The translations under genes were made by a program, and so were the position numbers. Of a stretch of 5,783 nt of DNA, positions 5,375-5,783 are shown one piece after another. Within the stretch, counting starts at the first letter, position 1. The number at the start of each line of letters is the position of its first letter. The stretch is taken from contig CALITV010000207.1 in the NCBI GenBank assembly GCA_938048925.1, positions 1 to 5,783 on the forward strand, read 5' to 3'. The notes under the pieces were generated by a model. It saw nothing but the letters and a program-made list of their open reading frames with translations, did not search any database and was not told the DNA's origin. This stretch comes from an uncultured bacterium (GTDB lineage Bacteria > UBP6 > UBA1177 > JAKLFG01).

Positions 5375-5783
5375 CGATGACACAACTCGAAGCGGCCCGC
5401 GCCGGCATCCTGACGGAAGAGATGAAGGCGGCGGCGAATGCCGAACGGATAAGTTTCGAGGAGATGCGCCGCCGAGTGGCGGACGGACGCATCGTGATAT
5501 GCCGCAACCGCCTTCACGACATCGCGCCGCTCGCCATTGGCGAAGGGTGCCGTGTCAAGGTGAACGCCAACATCGGTACCAGCGAGGATGTGAACTCGCT
5601 CGAAGAGGAAATCGAGAAGGCGCGTATCGCGGTGCGTTACGGCACCGATGCGGTGATGGACCTCTCCACCGGCGGCGACCTTGAACAGACCCGTAAGAAG
5701 ATCATGGAGGCGGCGCCGGTCGCCGTCGGGACGGTGCCTATCTATCAAGCAGTAGTCGAACTGTTCCGCGTAAGGAAGAAGGC
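5371..5783 (+). CDS. thiC: Phosphomethylpyrimidine synthase ThiC, N-terminal part (cut by the window edge)
   Basis: ThiC is the radical-SAM enzyme that rearranges aminoimidazole ribotide to HMP phosphate, the pyrimidine half of thiamine. The 137 codons present match the family: an N-terminal MTQLEAARAG-like opening (3-12), MRRRVADGRIVI (32-43), then KVNANIGTS (63-71), DAVMDLSTGGD (93-103) and VGTVPIYQA (119-127), in the expected order and spacing. No stop codon appears before the edge, so the radical-SAM cluster cysteines near the C-terminus are outside. GAGG (5360-5363) is 7 nt before ATG 5371, preferred over the in-frame ATG 5377. The start overlaps the upstream stop codon as ATGA, indicating coupled translation with the ThiE-like gene. 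Confidence 0.97.
   Translation, partial: MTMTQLEAARAGILTEEMKAAANAERISFEEMRRRVADGRIVICRNRLHDIAPLAIGEGCRVKVNANIGTSEDVNSLEEEIEKARIAVRYGTDAVMDLSTGGDLEQTRKKIMEAAPVAVGTVPIYQAVVELFRVRKK

Noticed and set aside
1..5783. Mobile elements, CRISPR, tRNA or rRNA
   Set aside because: No terminal inverted repeats, transposase motifs, spaced direct repeats or recognisable RNA gene was seen.

Overview
The window is G+C-rich bacterial chromosome with compact spacing. The codon bias is strong enough to leave long open shadow frames opposite the real genes. It carries a zinc-ribbon/kinase membrane protein, a nuclease-fold orphan, a small helical orphan, a putative lipoprotein, adenosine deaminase, an HU-type DNA-binding protein and the start of a thiamine-synthesis operon. 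A putative lipoprotein with a lipobox-like cysteine, and an HU gene behind a GGAGG ribosome binding site, fit a bacterium, perhaps diderm. The phylum cannot be named from the sequence. There is no sign of phage, IS element, CRISPR, tRNA or rRNA.

Layout. Positions 1-1214 (minus strand) hold the N-terminal 404 codons of a Ser/Thr-kinase-like membrane protein that runs off the left edge. An AT-rich divergent promoter region (about 1215-1331) separates it from everything else, which is on the plus strand. Next come a 183-aa protein of the DUF559/Vsr-like nuclease superfamily (1332-1883) and a 154-aa helical protein of unknown function (1932-2396). A hairpin with a short T-run follows and overlaps a promoter for a two-gene unit: a putative lipoprotein (2498-3148) overlapping adenosine deaminase (3130-4236). 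HU (4360-4662) is a monocistronic gene with its own promoter and a strong intrinsic terminator (4690-4717). Last is thiE-like (4781-5374) overlapping thiC (5371 to the right edge) by ATGA.

Functionally, only two pairs can be tied together. ThiC makes the pyrimidine half of thiamine and ThiE normally joins it to the thiazole half, but this ThiE copy lacks key catalytic motifs. The lipoprotein and adenosine deaminase are translationally coupled, for no obvious metabolic reason. Five of the six predicted promoters have sigma70-like hexamers with a 16-bp spacer; the sixth has 17.

Most of the window is ordinary. The points worth a second look are the degenerate ThiE, the glutamate-to-glutamine change in the nuclease-like protein, the atypical catalytic loop of the kinase, a perfect 10-bp inverted repeat straddling the adenosine deaminase stop codon, and the absence of a TPP riboswitch before thiE-thiC. 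I did not find convincing evidence of a new multi-gene system.
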